A stretch of DNA of 64,000 bases from Bacteroidaceae bacterium (GCA_017560945.1 JAFZDY010000046.1:28889-92888), one strand, 5' to 3'. Shown: positions 44,817 through 53,767, counted from the stretch's first letter. Program-made: numbers and translations. Notes: generated by a model not told the origin, from the letters alone.

Positions 44817-45380
44817 ATGAACGAAGATATAAAACAAGCATTAGAAGTGCTGAACAAGGGTGGGGTAATCCTATACCCGACTGATACCATTTGGGGCATC
44901 GGATGCGATGCGACCAATCCCGAGGCGGTGAAACGCGTGTACGAAATCAAGCAACGTACCGATAGTAAGGCGATGTTGGTGCTCATCGATTCACCTGCCA
45001 AACTCAATTTCTATGTGAAGGATGTCCCCTCTGTGGCTTGGGATTTGATAGAGTTGACGACCAAACCCCTCACCGTCATTTACGATGGTGCACGCAACCT
45101 GGCCGAAAACCTTCTGGCCGAGGATGGAAGTGTGGGCATACGCGTGACCGATGAAGAGTTTTCGCGCCAACTCTGTTTCCGCTTTCGCAAGGCTATTGTC
45201 TCTACATCTGCCAACATTAGCGGAGAGGCTTCACCCCAATCTTTTGCGGATATCAGTGAGGAGATTAAGCAGAAGGTCGATTACATCGTGGGTTACCGAC
45301 AGAAGGAAAAGAGTGTGGGAAAGGCCTCAAGCATCATCAAACTGGGCACAGGTGGTCAGGTGAAAGTTATCAGAGAATAA
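44817..45380 (+). CDS. L-threonylcarbamoyladenylate synthase
   Basis: Sua5/YrdC/YwlC family enzyme that makes threonylcarbamoyl-AMP for tRNA t6A37; 187 residues, the short TsaC-type form without the Sua5 C-terminal domain. LNKGGVILYPTDTIWGIGCDA, KQRTDSKAMLVLI, VGIRVTD and STSANISGEASP are the family blocks. The gene for a ClC channel starts 10 nt after its stop, so the two are co-transcribed. Confidence 0.95.
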   Translation: MNEDIKQALEVLNKGGVILYPTDTIWGIGCDATNPEAVKRVYEIKQRTDSKAMLVLIDSPAKLNFYVKDVPSVAWDLIELTTKPLTVIYDGARNLAENLLAEDGSVGIRVTDEEFSRQLCFRFRKAIVSTSANISGEASPQSFADISEEIKQKVDYIVGYRQKEKSVGKASSIIKLGTGGQVKVIRE

Positions 45381-45390
45381 AGAAGAATAT

Positions 45391-47193
45391 ATGGGACACG
45401 ATAACGAGAAAAGCACCTGGATGCTACGCTTTCTGAAGTGGCGCGAGCGAAACATGAGCGAAAAGCAGTTTATGCTTGTCCTCAGTTTTCTGGTCGGAAT
45501 CTTCACGGCTATGGCAGCCCTCCTGTTGAAAGGACTTATCCACTTCATTCAAGGAATGCTCACCGAGCATTTCGATGCTACAGGTGCCAACGGACTCTAC
45601 TTGCTCTACCCTGTAGTGGGTATTTTCCTCACCATGCTTTTCATCCGCTATGTAGTGCGCGATGACATCAGTCATGGTGTGACCAAGATTCTCTATGCTA
45701 TCTCGAAGAAGAAGGCACACATCAAGCGACACAATATGTTTTCCTCGGTTATTGCCAGTGCCCTTACCATCGGATTTGGTGGATCGGTCGGAGCCGAGGC
45801 GCCTATCGTGTTGACAGGTTCAGCCATAGGATCTAACTTGGGGCAGGCCTTTCGTCTCGAGCGACGTAAACTGATGTTGCTCGTGGCATGTGGAGCAGCA
45901 GGAGCCATTGCAGGCATCTTCAAGGCTCCCATAGCCGGATTGGTATTTACCATAGAGGTGCTGATGGTGGACTTGACAATGTCCTCCCTCATGCCGTTGA
46001 TGGTGTCGTGCATCACGGCAGCTACCGTGTCCTACATCTTTACGGGTACTGAGGCCATGTTTGAGTTCAGCATGGACAATCCGTTCGTCATGGAGCGCAT
46101 TCCCCATGTGATACTCTTGGGAATCTTGTGCGGATTGGTGTCACTCTACTTCACTCGCACGATGAATAGTTGCGAGAGTATGTTTCGTCGTTTTGCCCAA
46201 CGTCCGTACGTGAAGTTGCTGATTGGTGGACTCATGCTCAGTGTGCTTATCTTCCTCTTTCCACCCCTTTACGGTGAGGGATACGACACCATCACTCTGT
46301 TGCTCAATGGTACCACACCCGCCGAATGGGATACACTGATGAATAATTCACTCTTCTATGGTTTTGGCAATGTATTGCTCTTGTACCTTATATTGATAGT
46401 CATCTTCAAGGTGTTTGCCAGTAGCGCTACCAATGGTGGAGGTGGATGCGGTGGTATCTTTGCACCCAGCCTTTTCCTTGGATGTATAACAGGATTTGTG
46501 TGGGCGCGCATCAGCAATATGTTTGCCTTGGGTGGCATCGAGGTAACCGAGAAGAATTTTGCTCTTCTGGGTATGGCAGGTTTGATGTCGGGTGTAATGC
46601 ACGCACCCCTCATGGGTATTTTCCTTATAGCCGAACTTACAGGAGGATACGACCTGTTCCTTCCCCTTATGATTACCTCTGTGTCGGCTTACCTCACCAT
46701 CGTAGTGTTCGAGCCACATAGTATCTACTCCACCCGTTTGGCCAAGAAGGGCGAACTCCTTACCCACGACAAGGACAAGGCCGTGCTTACCCTGATGAAT
46801 GTAGAGAGTGTGGTGGAGAAGAATTTCGAGCCAGTGAGCCCTAGTATGGAGTTGGGACAACTTGTGGGAGTCATTTCGCGCGCCAAGCGAAACCTCTTCC
46901 CTGTGGTGGACGAGGGTGGACGTTTGTTGGGCATTGTACAGATGGATGATATTCGTCACATCATGTTTCGTCAGGAACTCTATCGACGCTTCACCGTCGA
47001 TCGTTTGATGGTGGATGCCCCTTGTCGCTTGAGTGTGAACGACCCCATGGAGGTGGTTATCCGCAAGTTCGACGACACTGGAGCCTGGAATCTGCCTGTG
47101 GACGATGCCGATGGAAAGTACCTCGGCTTTGTTTCCAAATCAAAGGTTTACGCCTCGTATCGCCAAGTCTTGGTGGACTTCTCGGAAGAGTAG
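45391..47193 (+). CDS. ClC-family chloride channel/transporter with CBS domains
   Basis: 600 residues. About ten membrane helices; the anion-path motifs are GGSVGAEAPIV (gating-glutamate position in GAEAP) and GGCGGIFAPSLFLG. The GSGIP motif of E. coli ClcA is not visible in that form. Two cytoplasmic CBS domains lie at about 450-600 (LFPVVDEGGRLLGIVQMDDI and WNLPVDDADGKYLGFVSKS). Whether it is a channel or an H+/Cl- exchanger cannot be decided. Confidence 0.95.
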   Translation: MGHDNEKSTWMLRFLKWRERNMSEKQFMLVLSFLVGIFTAMAALLLKGLIHFIQGMLTEHFDATGANGLYLLYPVVGIFLTMLFIRYVVRDDISHGVTKILYAISKKKAHIKRHNMFSSVIASALTIGFGGSVGAEAPIVLTGSAIGSNLGQAFRLERRKLMLLVACGAAGAIAGIFKAPIAGLVFTIEVLMVDLTMSSLMPLMVSCITAATVSYIFTGTEAMFEFSMDNPFVMERIPHVILLGILCGLVSLYFTRTMNSCESMFRRFAQRPYVKLLIGGLMLSVLIFLFPPLYGEGYDTITLLLNGTTPAEWDTLMNNSLFYGFGNVLLLYLILIVIFKVFASSATNGGGGCGGIFAPSLFLGCITGFVWARISNMFALGGIEVTEKNFALLGMAGLMSGVMHAPLMGIFLIAELTGGYDLFLPLMITSVSAYLTIVVFEPHSIYSTRLAKKGELLTHDKDKAVLTLMNVESVVEKNFEPVSPSMELGQLVGVISRAKRNLFPVVDEGGRLLGIVQMDDIRHIMFRQELYRRFTVDRLMVDAPCRLSVNDPMEVVIRKFDDTGAWNLPVDDADGKYLGFVSKSKVYASYRQVLVDFSEE

Positions 47194-47463
47194 GGTAAAG
47201 TTTTTTGCTTGTAGCTTTCCGTGAAATCTTGAACTCTTTTTACGTAAAGTTGCTATACATGACATATTATTGTCTGTTAATATTGTTACTTTTTTTTAAT
47301 GGTTTGTAATTGTCAGAAGATTAGTAATCTTATGTATGTAAGAATGCTATCTTTTGGCTTGAAGAACCCAATCTTGTAAGTTGTAATGTCTAACGAATTA
47401 TACATTTCAACGAAAAAAGATATTTTTTTTACTCTTTTCTGTATTACTTTCCGTATTATTTAT
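47194..47463. other. AT-rich intergenic stretch, no gene seen
   Basis: Between clc and the structured-RNA promoter. No ORF of note, no strong terminator hairpin after clc and no repeat family member was recognised. Confidence 0.6.
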
Positions 47464-47471
47464 TACCTTTG
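47464..47471 (+). promoter_or_regulatory. -7 box of a non-coding transcript
   Basis: TACCTTTG, matching TAnnTTTG, with no ORF downstream for about 570 nt; supports an RNA gene starting near 47475. No clear -33 TTG. Confidence 0.6.
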
Positions 47472-47474
47472 CAT

Positions 47475-47760
47475 CGTCAATGACTCATAGAGGTGAGAAT
47501 TGATGACTGACATTGTGGGAAATATATAGCGTTTGCTACTATTCTAAGCGTCTATTGAAACTTAGGAACTTTCAAAAGGAATACGTGAGGAATAAGATTG
47601 CAGATGCCTGCGTATAGCGTAGGTGCGTCTTATCTTTTGTATTCCGGGTATCCTAAGACCTCAATAGACGAAGGCATAAGAGATGTACTTGCGCTTCTTT
47701 TGTGTCGAGGCTCTTAGGGTATTTTGTTTTCATTATATAGTTTCTTCCTTTGCCAGAGAA
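47475..47760 (+). ncRNA. structured RNA, candidate 6S-like
   Basis: A long irregular hairpin spans 47549-47670: CGTCTATTGA pairs with TCAATAGACG (10 bp), CTTAGGA with TCCTAAG (7 bp), GGAATAC with GTATTCC (7 bp) and ATAAGA with TCTTAT (6 bp), separated by asymmetric internal loops. A smaller hairpin (TCGTCAAT with ATTGATGA) lies 5' to it. A long rod with an internal bubble, preceded by a promoter and without ORF, suggests a 6S-type RNA (the Bacteroidota form is called 6S-Flavo), but I cannot align it to that family. SRP RNA, tmRNA and RNase P hallmarks are absent. The 3' end may be the terminator at 47861-47896. Confidence 0.45.
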
Positions 47761-47820
47761 ACGGAAATGTCGTGTGAAAAAAATAGAGTAAAATCAATAC
47801 ACATAGAAAGACTAAAATTA

Positions 47821-47896
47821 TACTTTTTTGAGTTTTAATTTAGTAAATTGCGCGCAGAAGCCAGGAGTCGCCGTGAGGCGCTTCCTGGTCTTTTTT
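47821..47896 (+). ncRNA. duplicated box-plus-hairpin element, copy 1 (candidate sRNA)
   Basis: A 26-nt box (47821-47846, with TTTTTTGAGTTTTAATTTAG) is identical to the complement of 63693-63718. It is followed by a terminator hairpin CCAGGAGTCGCC-GTGA-GGCGCTTCCTGG and T-run. Stem changes between the two copies are mostly compensatory (outer C-G to T-A, inner G-C to A-T), and the GTGA tetraloop is unchanged. It may be a short sRNA or the 3' end of the upstream structured RNA. Confidence 0.65.
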
Positions 47897-48015
47897 ATAA
47901 TCTAATAAAGATGTAATTCATAAATTAATGGAAATATAGCACTTTTATACCCTATATACCTCGTGCCTAATATGGGAAAAATTCAATAATATGTAATTAA
48001 ATGAATAATTATTAC

Positions 48016-48023
48016 TACCTTTG
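48016..48023 (+). promoter_or_regulatory. -7 box of fmt
   Basis: TACCTTTG, 20 nt before the fmt start. Confidence 0.7.
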
Positions 48024-48043
48024 CATACTGTAATAATGAAAAT

Positions 48044-49021
48044 ATGCAAAAGGAAGATTTGAGAATCGTATATATGGGAACACCCGACTTCGCCGTGGAG
48101 AGTTTGCGCCAGTTGGTGGAGGGTGGATACAATGTAGTAGGAGTCATCACCATGCCCGACAAACCGATGGGACGCCACGGAAGTGTGCTTCAACCAAGCC
48201 CCGTGAAGCAATATGCGGTGGAGAAGGGATTGCGCGTGCTTCAACCTGTGAACTTGAAGGACGAGGCCTTTGTGGAGGAGTTGCGCTCGTTGAAAGCCGA
48301 CCTCCAGATTGTGGTGGCTTTTCGTATGCTTCCCGAGGTGGTGTGGAATATGCCACCGATGGGGACATTCAACCTACATGCCTCATTGCTTCCCCAGTAT
48401 CGTGGTGCAGCGCCCATCAACTGGGCCATCATCAATGGTGACACGGAGACGGGTATTACCACCTTCTTCCTCAAGCACGAAATTGACACGGGTGAGGTCA
48501 TTCAACAGGTGCGTGTGCCCATTGCCGACGAGGACGATGTGGAGGTAATTCACGACAGACTGATGATGTTGGGTGGACGACTGGTGACCGAGACCGTGGA
48601 TGCTATCCTGGCCGGCACGGTGAAGTCTATCCCTCAGGAGGAGATGATAAGCCTCTCGGAGGAGGAACTTCGCCCCGCTCCAAAAATCTTCAAGGATACC
48701 TGTCGCATCGATTGGACAAAGGGGGTAAAGGGTGTGTACGACTTTGTGCGCGGCCTCTCTCCGTACCCTGCCGCATGGACGGAATTGGTGAATGCAGATG
48801 GGGGTTTACAGGTGCTGAAAATTTTCCAGACAGAGAAAATATTTTTCTCCCACGAGGAAAAAATAGGTGCCCTCTCTTCGGATGGAAAAACCTGCCTGAG
48901 GGTGGCTCTTGCAGATGGTTATCTCAACATCCTCTCCCTGCAACTTGCTGGTAAGAAACGAATGCCTGTGGCCGACTTTTTGCGCGGATTTAAGGTGATG
49001 GAAGGGCTTTTTGTACGATGA
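48044..49021 (+). CDS. fmt: methionyl-tRNA formyltransferase
   Basis: Formylates initiator Met-tRNA; 325 residues. RIVYMGTPDFAVESLRQL near the start, the catalytic FNLHASLLPQYRGAAPINWAI (Asn-x-His pair) and FFLKHEIDTGEV with Asp complete the active site; the C-terminal tRNA-binding barrel starts at about 210. The product spans the usual length. Own promoter. Confidence 0.97.
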   Translation: MQKEDLRIVYMGTPDFAVESLRQLVEGGYNVVGVITMPDKPMGRHGSVLQPSPVKQYAVEKGLRVLQPVNLKDEAFVEELRSLKADLQIVVAFRMLPEVVWNMPPMGTFNLHASLLPQYRGAAPINWAIINGDTETGITTFFLKHEIDTGEVIQQVRVPIADEDDVEVIHDRLMMLGGRLVTETVDAILAGTVKSIPQEEMISLSEEELRPAPKIFKDTCRIDWTKGVKGVYDFVRGLSPYPAAWTELVNADGGLQVLKIFQTEKIFFSHEEKIGALSSDGKTCLRVALADGYLNILSLQLAGKKRMPVADFLRGFKVMEGLFVR

Positions 49022-49167
49022 TGGTGAAGAAAAATCTTAAAAAAGTTGCGGAAGTCACAAATTATGCGTTTATTTGCACCCGATAAGAATTTTACATTTA
49101 TAAACTTAAAACGAATTGCCTATAAGGAAGACATTACTCTAAAGAAACTATAATAAAAGAAGAAGTA

Positions 49168-49761
49168 ATGGAAAATTTGCAGAAGATGACCGATGACGTT
49201 CTGGTCGCTTTGTATTCAAAAGGCAACAATCAGGCTTTTGATATTCTGTTGGAGAGATACAAGGATAAGTTGTATTCCTATATATTCTTTTCTGTACGCA
49301 ACGATGAGTTGGCTGAAGACATTTTTCAGGAAACCTTCGTGAAGGCCATCGTCACCATCCAACAGGGTCGATATACCGAAAACGGAAAGTTCTCCGCTTG
49401 GCTCACTCGCATCGCTCACAATTTGATTATAGACCTTTTCCGTCAGGAGAAGAACGAAAATGTGGTGTCCAACGATGAAACCGAGGTGGACCTCTTCAAT
49501 AACATCAAACTATCGGACGATACCATCGAGACTAAGTTGGTGAACGAGCAGGTGCTTCGCGATGTACGTCGCTTGGTGGATGTGCTACCCGAAAACCAAC
49601 GCGAGGTGGTGTATATGCGTTTCTATCAAGACCTTTCGTTTAAGGAAATCTCTGAAATCACAGGTGTTAGCATCAATACGGCCCTGGGTCGTATGCGCTA
49701 CGCATTGCTCAACCTCCGTCGCTTGGCCGAGGAGAAAAACATCGAATTGACAATTTATTGA
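49168..49761 (+). CDS. ECF RNA polymerase sigma factor
   Basis: 197 residues. Region 2: ELAEDIFQETFVKAIVTIQQG with FSAWLTRIAHNLIIDLFRQ; region 4: LPENQREVVYMRFYQDLSFKEISEITGVSINTALGRMRYALLNLRR. Unlike the sigma factor at 4204-4773, no one-TM or anti-sigma gene follows; the next gene encodes a 61-residue protein. The region 4 pattern (SINTALGRMRYALLNLR) is one I know from conserved Bacteroidales sigma factors near fmt and rpe. Confidence 0.93.
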   Translation: MENLQKMTDDVLVALYSKGNNQAFDILLERYKDKLYSYIFFSVRNDELAEDIFQETFVKAIVTIQQGRYTENGKFSAWLTRIAHNLIIDLFRQEKNENVVSNDETEVDLFNNIKLSDDTIETKLVNEQVLRDVRRLVDVLPENQREVVYMRFYQDLSFKEISEITGVSINTALGRMRYALLNLRRLAEEKNIELTIY

Positions 49762-49793
49762 TTTCGCTCATTCTATACAGGAGTGTAATAGTA

Positions 49794-49909
49794 AGTGTGT
49801 CATAATATAATTTGGGTACGGATTCACACGGTTATTATACTTTATTGTATATAATTTATTCCGTGAAATCTGTGTCTAAAAATAAGGGGGGTGTGAATTA
49901 TGACACACT
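49794..49909. repeat. compound palindromic element, copies of two dispersed families
   Basis: The outer arms are AGTGTGTCATAAT (49794-49806) and ATTATGACACACT (49897-49909). Inside, TACGGATTCACACGG and CCGTGAAATCTGTGTCTA (49816-49878) form a hairpin of the CACGGATTAC type. The right part (49865-49909) matches 3105-3146. This 116-bp layout with terminal inverted repeats resembles a miniature mobile element, but no target duplication was identified. Confidence 0.6.
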
Positions 49910-50005
49910 CCTGAATACGTAAACTAAAAAAATAATGAAACTCATATACTAAACTCTGGTTGTCTGCGTTTATATAGGTGAAACAAAGATAATCAGAGTT
50001 TGCCT

Positions 50006-50191
50006 ATGAATAAAAACATTACCCCTTCTACCTCTTCTTTTTCCTACGAGGCTTCTCGTGAAAGGCGCGACTCTTATCGTGTACGTCGTTCGCCCAGTGA
50101 GAAAACATTGGCTTTCTTGCGTGCTTTTGCCCGCAATTATCGTGCATCTTCACTATTGCCCGAAAGTTTACCCGGTTTTGTGTTGGGATAA
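50006..50191 (+). CDS. small basic protein downstream of ECF sigma
   Basis: 61 residues from MNKNITPSTS; an ATG two codons earlier is possible. Very basic and serine-rich: SYEASRERRDSYRVRRSPSEKTLAFLRAFARNYR. The SEKTLAFLRAFARNY helix is a pattern I recall in short Bacteroidota proteins of unknown function. No signal peptide or membrane segment. Location between the sigma gene and rpe suggests but does not prove regulation by that sigma factor. Confidence 0.65.
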   Translation: MNKNITPSTSSFSYEASRERRDSYRVRRSPSEKTLAFLRAFARNYRASSLLPESLPGFVLG

Positions 50192-50205
50192 TCCAAAGAT
50201 TTGAT

Positions 50206-50213
50206 TACTTTTG
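50206..50213 (+). promoter_or_regulatory. -7 box of rpe-comEC
   Basis: TACTTTTG; leader of about 145 nt before rpe, unusually long for this window. Confidence 0.6.
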
Positions 50214-50363
50214 CACAAGTAATCAACATCCGTATGCTTACTTTGGTAGGTGACAGGAGGCAGATGGAGATTCGCTTTTAATCTTACAATAGAGCGAAGC
50301 GACGTCTCCCCTTTGCTCCCTTTGCCTTCATAAAGTTGAGTTTGCGAAACTAAATAATATATT

Positions 50364-51014
50364 ATGGGATTGAAGATTGCCCCTTCGTTGTTGGCCGCTA
50401 ATTTCTCCAATTTGCAGGCCGATATGGATATGATAAACCGTAGTGAGGCCGATTGGCTTCACTTGGACATTATGGATGGTGTGTTCGTACCGAACATATC
50501 CTTTGGTTTCCCCGTATTGACGCATGTGGCAAAACTTTGCCATAAACCCCTCGATGTGCATCTGATGATAGTCAGCCCCGAGAAGTTCATCCCCGAGGTG
50601 AAGGCTTTGGGCGCCTATATGATGAATGTACACTACGAGGCTTGCCCCCACCTGCATCGTGTGATTCAGCAGATAAAGGAGGCGGGTATGAAGGCCGGTG
50701 TCACACTGAATCCGGCTACACCCGTAGCCCTGTTGGCCGACATCATCCGCGATGTGGACATGGTATTGCTCATGAGTGTCAATCCTGGTTTTGGTGGGCA
50801 GGAGTTTATCCCTCACACTCTTGAAAAGGTACGCGAGTTGCGTGCATTGATTGAGCGCACAGGTTCGAGTGCCTTGATAGAGGTCGATGGTGGGGTGAAC
50901 GATGAGACAGCTCCTCAATTGTTGGAGGCTGGAGCCGATGTGTTGGTGGCTGGTAGTTATGTCTTCAAGTCGCCCACACCCGAGGATACCATTCATGCCT
51001 TGAAGGCTTTGTAA
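50364..51014 (+). CDS. rpe: ribulose-phosphate 3-epimerase
   Basis: Interconverts ribulose 5-phosphate and xylulose 5-phosphate; 216 residues, TIM barrel. KIAPSLLAANFSNL, HLDIMDGVFVPNISFG, NVHYEACPH, MSVNPGFGGQEFIP and VDGGVNDETA are complete family motifs with all metal ligands. Upstream of comEC, 5 nt apart. Confidence 0.97.
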   Translation: MGLKIAPSLLAANFSNLQADMDMINRSEADWLHLDIMDGVFVPNISFGFPVLTHVAKLCHKPLDVHLMIVSPEKFIPEVKALGAYMMNVHYEACPHLHRVIQQIKEAGMKAGVTLNPATPVALLADIIRDVDMVLLMSVNPGFGGQEFIPHTLEKVRELRALIERTGSSALIEVDGGVNDETAPQLLEAGADVLVAGSYVFKSPTPEDTIHALKAL

Positions 51015-51019
51015 AGATT

Positions 51020-52615
51020 ATGATCTCTCCCGTTGTCCGTTTTCTGGAAGCTCATCCGTTTCTGCGATTGGTGTGTCCATTGATGGCGGGCATTGCGGTG
51101 GCCGACATAGGTGATGGCTTTTGTCAGATACCTTACCTCTGCATCTTGTCCGCATTGATATTGTCGGGCGGGTTGTTGTTTGTTATTTATCGGAAACATA
51201 GGAAATGGGACAGACGCGTATGGTTTGGCGTCCTGTCCTTTCTTTTTTTCTTTACCTTGGGGTTTGCCTGTTGCTCGCACCATTGGAGGCAGGTTGAGGT
51301 CGATTGGCCGGATGAGGCATGTGTCTATGAAGGACGATTGACCGAGGGTGCGACTTTGAAAACCAATAGCTATCTCTGCCCCCTTCACCTCACTACCCGA
51401 TGGCAAACGGATGCCTGTCGGGTAATGGATGCGCACGTGTTGCTCTACCTACCCAAGGATAGTGCCGTGGCGACTTTGCTCCCTGGGCAAACGGTACGTT
51501 TCTACGGAAAGGTCGAGTTGCCCGAGAATTTTTCTCCCGAGTTCGATTATGTGTGCTACCTGCATCATCGTCATGTGAGTGGTAGTCTCTATACCCGTCG
51601 TTGGCAATTGGCCGATAGTACCGTCAGTGGGTGGAAGGCTCGTGCCTTGTTGATGCGCGATCGTCTGCTCACCTATTACCAGCAGGCTGGTGTAAGGGGT
51701 GACGAGGGAGCTGTGCTTTCTGCCCTTACGTTGGGATACAAGGCTGAGTTGAGCGAAGAGGTGCGACATCTCTACAATGTCTCAGGGGCAAGTCATGTGC
51801 TGGCCCTTTCGGGACTTCACATCGGTGTCTTGTGTGCGGTGCTTGCCATGCTCTTTTCCCTGATACTCCCCGGTAAGCGTTTTTACCTTTTGCGCAGGGT
51901 ATTGGTGATACCTGTTATATGGATGTTTGTCTTCATGGTGGGGCTTCCAGTGTCAGCCGTTCGTTCGGCCATCATGTTCAGTTTGCTGATTCTGGGAAGT
52001 TGCTTCACTCGTGTAGGGTTCTCCCTCAATACATTGGCGCTTACTGCCTTTGGTATGTTGCTCTACAATCCCTTCTACCTGTTCAATGTAGGTTTTCAGA
52101 TGTCCTTTTGTGCCGTAGCCTCTTTACTCCTTTTGCAACCTTGGCTGGAGGGGCTTCTGCCACGTTCGCGCTATGCGGTGGTGCGTTATGTGTGGAGTCT
52201 TACTACCGTCTCCATTGCCGCTCAGATGGGAGTCTTTCCATTGATACTTTTCTACTTCTCGCGTGTCTCTCCCTATGCGTTGCTGGTCAACTTGTGGGTA
52301 GTGCCACTTACGTTTGTCATCGTCTGTCTCTCAGTACCTTTCCTGTTGCTATCGTTCCTTCCCTGGTCGAGTGTGCAGGTGGGGTTGGGTTGGTTGCTCA
52401 GTCGTGCGATAGCCCTCATGAATGGCGGACTTTCCTTGTGCAATCGTTTGCCTGGAGCCGATGTCAGTGGGCTTTCCCTTTCGGTGGGTGGGGTGGTGAG
52501 CTTATATGTGGCTTTAGCCTTGCTTATCCTTGGGATTAGGTACCCTCGTCCCAGGCTTTTGGTTTGGTCGTTGATAAGTTTGTGCATCGGTGTCATTTGC
52601 CAAATTTTTATATAA
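51020..52615 (+). CDS. ComEC/Rec2-family membrane protein, no nuclease domain
   Basis: Channel protein for single-stranded DNA uptake in competent bacteria; 531 residues. An N-terminal two-TM plus OB-like segment (DUF4131) reaches about 190, then the competence domain with LSGLHIGVLCAVLAML and VSAVRSAIMFSLLILG and about eight membrane helices. The C-terminal metallo-beta-lactamase domain of Bacillus ComEC is absent; the reading frame ends cleanly after the last membrane helix. Co-transcribed with rpe; whether this organism is competent is unknown. Confidence 0.93.
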   Translation: MISPVVRFLEAHPFLRLVCPLMAGIAVADIGDGFCQIPYLCILSALILSGGLLFVIYRKHRKWDRRVWFGVLSFLFFFTLGFACCSHHWRQVEVDWPDEACVYEGRLTEGATLKTNSYLCPLHLTTRWQTDACRVMDAHVLLYLPKDSAVATLLPGQTVRFYGKVELPENFSPEFDYVCYLHHRHVSGSLYTRRWQLADSTVSGWKARALLMRDRLLTYYQQAGVRGDEGAVLSALTLGYKAELSEEVRHLYNVSGASHVLALSGLHIGVLCAVLAMLFSLILPGKRFYLLRRVLVIPVIWMFVFMVGLPVSAVRSAIMFSLLILGSCFTRVGFSLNTLALTAFGMLLYNPFYLFNVGFQMSFCAVASLLLLQPWLEGLLPRSRYAVVRYVWSLTTVSIAAQMGVFPLILFYFSRVSPYALLVNLWVVPLTFVIVCLSVPFLLLSFLPWSSVQVGLGWLLSRAIALMNGGLSLCNRLPGADVSGLSLSVGGVVSLYVALALLILGIRYPRPRLLVWSLISLCIGVICQIFI

Positions 52616-52631
52616 AAAAAGAGGGTAATCC

Positions 52632-52662
52632 TTTGTCCTCCGCTTAGTTTGTACTACTTTTG
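52632..52662 (+). promoter_or_regulatory. promoter of nrnA
   Basis: TTTG at 52632-52635 and TACTTTTG at 52655-52662 with a 19-nt spacer; start codon 17 nt downstream. Confidence 0.75.
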
Positions 52663-52679
52663 CATCAAAATAGAGAAGT

Positions 52680-53714
52680 ATGTTAAGTAAAGTAATAGAT
52701 CAGGCCTATATCGATCGTTTTTCAAAGTGGTTGGACAGGGCCGATAACATGGTGATAGTAACCCACATGTCTCCCGATGGAGATGCCATAGGTTCGTCGT
52801 TGGGGTTGAGTCATTTCTTTGAGAGTCAGGGTAAAAATGTGCGCGTGATAGTGCCCAATGCCTTCCCCGATTTCCTTCGTTGGATGGATGGTGCGCAGAG
52901 TATTCTTCGCTACGACAAGCACCCCGATGAGGCCGATAAGTTGATAGCCGAAGCCGACGTAATCTGTTGTGTCGATTTCAATTGTCTGAAGCGCATCGAC
53001 AACATGGCAAAGGTCGTGGGCGAATCTCCCGCTCGCAAGATATTGATTGACCATCACCTCTATCCCGAGGATTTTTGTCAGATTACCATTTCGCATCCAC
53101 AGATTGCCTCCGCTTCAGAGTTGGTTTTCCGATTGATTTGCCGATTGGGTTACTTCGAGGATATCTCCCTCGAATGTGCCGAGTGCATCTACACCGGTAT
53201 GATGACCGACACAGGAGGATTCACCTACAATAGCAACAATCCCGAAATATACTACATCATCAGCCAACTCCTGAGCAAGGGAATTGACAAGGATCAGATT
53301 TATCGTAACGTGTTCAATACCTACTCTGAAGGACGCTTGCGTCTGATGGGACATGTGCTTACCAATATGCACGTCTATCCCGACTTCCGTGCGGCACTCA
53401 TCACCTTGACGAAGAAGGAGCAGAGTCGCTTCAACTTTGTGCGAGGCGATGCAGAGGGCTTTGTCAATATGCCCCTGTCGATGAAGGGAATAGTGTTCTC
53501 AGTATTCTTGCGTGAGGATACGGAGAAGGATATGATTAAAGTCTCTCTCCGCTCTGTCGGAAGTTTTCCATGCAATCAGGTGGCCGCAGAATTCTTTGGT
53601 GGAGGCGGACACCTCAATGCCTCAGGTGGTGAAGTGTATGGTACGATGGACGAAGCATTGGATCGTTTCAAGGCCGCTTTGGTTAAATTTCAACCCTTGT
53701 TGTTAAAAAAATAG
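52680..53714 (+). CDS. DHH-family oligoribonuclease/pAp phosphatase (NrnA type)
   Basis: Degrades short RNA and removes phosphate from 3'-phosphoadenosine 5'-phosphate; 344 residues. THMSPDGDAIGSSLG (25-45), DFNCLKRID, IDHHLYPEDF (the DHH) and MMTDTGGF are the phosphoesterase motifs, and FFGGGGHLNASGG is the DHHA1 glycine motif. Complete. Confidence 0.94.
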   Translation: MLSKVIDQAYIDRFSKWLDRADNMVIVTHMSPDGDAIGSSLGLSHFFESQGKNVRVIVPNAFPDFLRWMDGAQSILRYDKHPDEADKLIAEADVICCVDFNCLKRIDNMAKVVGESPARKILIDHHLYPEDFCQITISHPQIASASELVFRLICRLGYFEDISLECAECIYTGMMTDTGGFTYNSNNPEIYYIISQLLSKGIDKDQIYRNVFNTYSEGRLRLMGHVLTNMHVYPDFRAALITLTKKEQSRFNFVRGDAEGFVNMPLSMKGIVFSVFLREDTEKDMIKVSLRSVGSFPCNQVAAEFFGGGGHLNASGGEVYGTMDEALDRFKAALVKFQPLLLKK

Positions 53715-53767
53715 TTATATAACCCTAATTGCTTGCAAAGTCCTATGGAGGTTTATTCCCTTTTTTG

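Noticed and set aside
47475-47896. tmRNA, RNase P RNA or SRP RNA in the clc-fmt gap
   Set aside because: No tRNA-like ends or tag ORF, no RNase P core motif, and no SRP domain IV sequence were visible.
51020-52615. Truncated comEC due to frameshift
   Set aside because: The frame ends cleanly after the last membrane helix, no nuclease-domain remnant follows before the nrnA promoter, and this short form looks native.
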